A stretch of 64,000 nt of DNA, taken from contig CAVNUY010000089.1 in NCBI GenBank assembly GCA_963691655.1, positions 62,001 through 126,000 of the forward strand, given 5' to 3'. A program made the translations under genes and the position numbers. A model generated the notes under the pieces. That model did no database searches. It worked only from the letters and a program-made list of their open reading frames with translations, and was not told the DNA's origin. Positions 63,251-64,000 of this stretch are shown here, one piece after another (the stretch's first letter is position 1; each line of letters starts with the position of its first letter). Source of the DNA: Toxonevra muliebris (taxonomy: Eukaryota; Arthropoda; Insecta; Diptera; Pallopteridae).

Positions 63251-64000
63251 CCGAATTTTAATTCCGAATTTTAATTCCGAAATTTAATTCCGAATTTTAA
63301 CTCCTAATTTTAATTCCAAATTTTAATTCCGAATATTAATTCCGAATTTTAATTCCGAATTTTAACTCCGAATTTTAATTCCGAATTTTAATTCCGAATT
63401 TTAATTCCGAATTTTAATTCCGAATTTTAACTCCGAATTTTAATTCCGAATTTTAATTCCGAATATTAATTCCGAATTTTAATTCCGAATTTTAATTCCG
63501 AATTTTAACTTCGAATTTTAATTCCGAATTTTAATTCCGAATTTTAATTCCGAATTTTAATTCCGAATTTTTATTCAGAATATTAATTCCGAATTTTAAT
63601 TCCGAATTTTAATTCCGAATTTTAATTCCGAATATTAATTCCGAATTTTAATTCCGAATTTTAATTCCGAATTTTAATTCCGAATTTTAATTCCGAATTT
63701 TAATTCCGAATTTTAATTCCGAATTTTAACTCCGAATTTTAATTCCGAATTTTTATTCAGAATATTAATTCCGAATTTTAATTCCGAATTTTAATTCCGA
63801 ATATTAATTCCGAATTTTAATTCCGAATTTTAATTCCGAATTTTAATTCCGAATTTTAATTCCGAATTTTAATTCCGAATTTTAACTCCGAATTTTAATT
63901 CCGAATTTTAATTCCGAATTTTAATTCCGAATTTTAATTCCGAATTTTAACTCCGAATTTTAATTCCGAATTTTAATTCCGAATATTAATTCCGAATTTT
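63251..64000. repeat. Right end of window: zone-4-type array continues
   Basis: Consensus, CTCC, ATATT and AAATTT units with a TTCAG doublet at 63577/63759 (182 bp). One CTCCTAA unit followed by a CCAAA unit occurs near 63,300-63,325, as also near 61,495-61,520. The array is cut by the window edge and not by any other sequence. Confidence 0.92.

Larger units (their letters stand above)
1..64000. repeat. 13-bp satellite DNA array spanning the whole window
   Basis: The window is a continuous head-to-tail array of TTCCGAATTTTAA, about 4,900 units, with no unique sequence seen at either end or inside. The unit is 23 percent G+C, has one CpG, and has twice as many C as G on this strand. All units point the same way. 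Most deviations are single substitutions; a few units have 12 or 14 bp. Each consensus unit contains TAA on the given strand (in TTTTAA) and on the complement (in TTAAAA), so six frames are closed about every 39 bp and no protein can be encoded. Tandem satellites of this size are known from eukaryotic heterochromatin; assignment to a centromere or other region is inference. I do not recognise this satellite from a named species. Confidence 0.99.

Noticed and set aside
1..64000. Protein-coding repeat region or long ORFs
   Set aside because: TAA occurs in every consensus unit on both strands and cycles through all frames every 39 bp. Even the units that lose it (TTTCAA, TTTTTA) are surrounded by units that keep it.
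1..64000. CRISPR array
   Set aside because: The repeat is only 13 bp and has no unique spacers between copies.
1..64000. Heat-shock elements or STAT sites from TTC and GAA inverted half-sites
   Set aside because: The halves in TTCCGAA are one base apart. Heat-shock elements need two bases between TTC and GAA, and STAT sites two to four. The spacing is wrong in consensus and in variants.
1..64000. Telomeric repeat
   Set aside because: The unit has no G-rich strand or TTAGGG-like core, and its length and composition differ from known telomere repeats.
1..64000. Promoters (AT-rich boxes such as TATA or -10 like motifs)
   Set aside because: AATATTAA and similar strings are products of the unit and occur hundreds of times. 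No associated gene or distinct context supports a promoter.

Overview
The whole window is one uninterrupted satellite DNA array. Every stretch I read, from base 1 to base 64000, is a head-to-tail repetition of a 13-bp unit (consensus TTCCGAATTTTAA, 3 of 13 bases G or C). That makes roughly 4,900 units, all in one orientation. I found no gene, RNA gene, mobile element, CRISPR array, promoter or unique sequence. Coding is excluded over almost all of the array: each consensus unit carries TAA on both strands, and 13 is not a multiple of 3, so all six frames are closed about every 39 bp. A pure array of this length suggests constitutive heterochromatin (centromeric, pericentromeric or subtelomeric) of a eukaryote, read through by a long-read assembly. 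I do not recognise the satellite and cannot name the organism.

The unit has a simple internal design: AATTC, C, GAATT, TT. The two 5-base arms are complementary to each other and separated alternately by C and TT. A single strand could therefore fold back on itself almost anywhere, with 10 of 13 positions paired.

In the stretches I counted, about three quarters of units match the consensus. The rest are a small set of recurrent variants: ATATT (T9A), CTCC (T1C), AAATTT (T8A), GTCC (T1G), ATCC (T1A), TTTCG (C3T), CCAAA (G5A), TTCTG (C4T), CCTAA (G5T), TTGCG and TTCAG, plus 12-bp units that lack one base. Their order is not random and reveals higher-order repeats (HORs).

Layout. 1-1545: consensus-like array. 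1546-1918: island of TTTCGAA units. 1919-about 10,470: zone marked by a 91-bp seven-unit cassette containing GTCC and by a three-unit TACCG/TTTCG/ATAATT block. 10,470-about 43,200: six successive higher-order repeats of 4.8-6.0 kb, each starting at a TTCTGAATATTAA unit. They are of two subtypes in the order A A B A B B, and a seventh copy (B) starts at 43,192. From about 41 kb to 61.8 kb: a younger-looking zone marked by TTCAG units and EcoRI-creating units, with its own copies at offsets of 5,900, 8,996 and 910 bp. 61.8-63.3 kb: two more TTTCGAA islands. The array runs off both ends of the window.

The distances between marker copies agree exactly with whole numbers of units after subtracting one base for each 12-bp unit. 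This supports amplification by unequal exchange or segmental duplication in register. Coordinates of HOR markers come from hand counting along the numbered lines; zone borders are approximate where stated.
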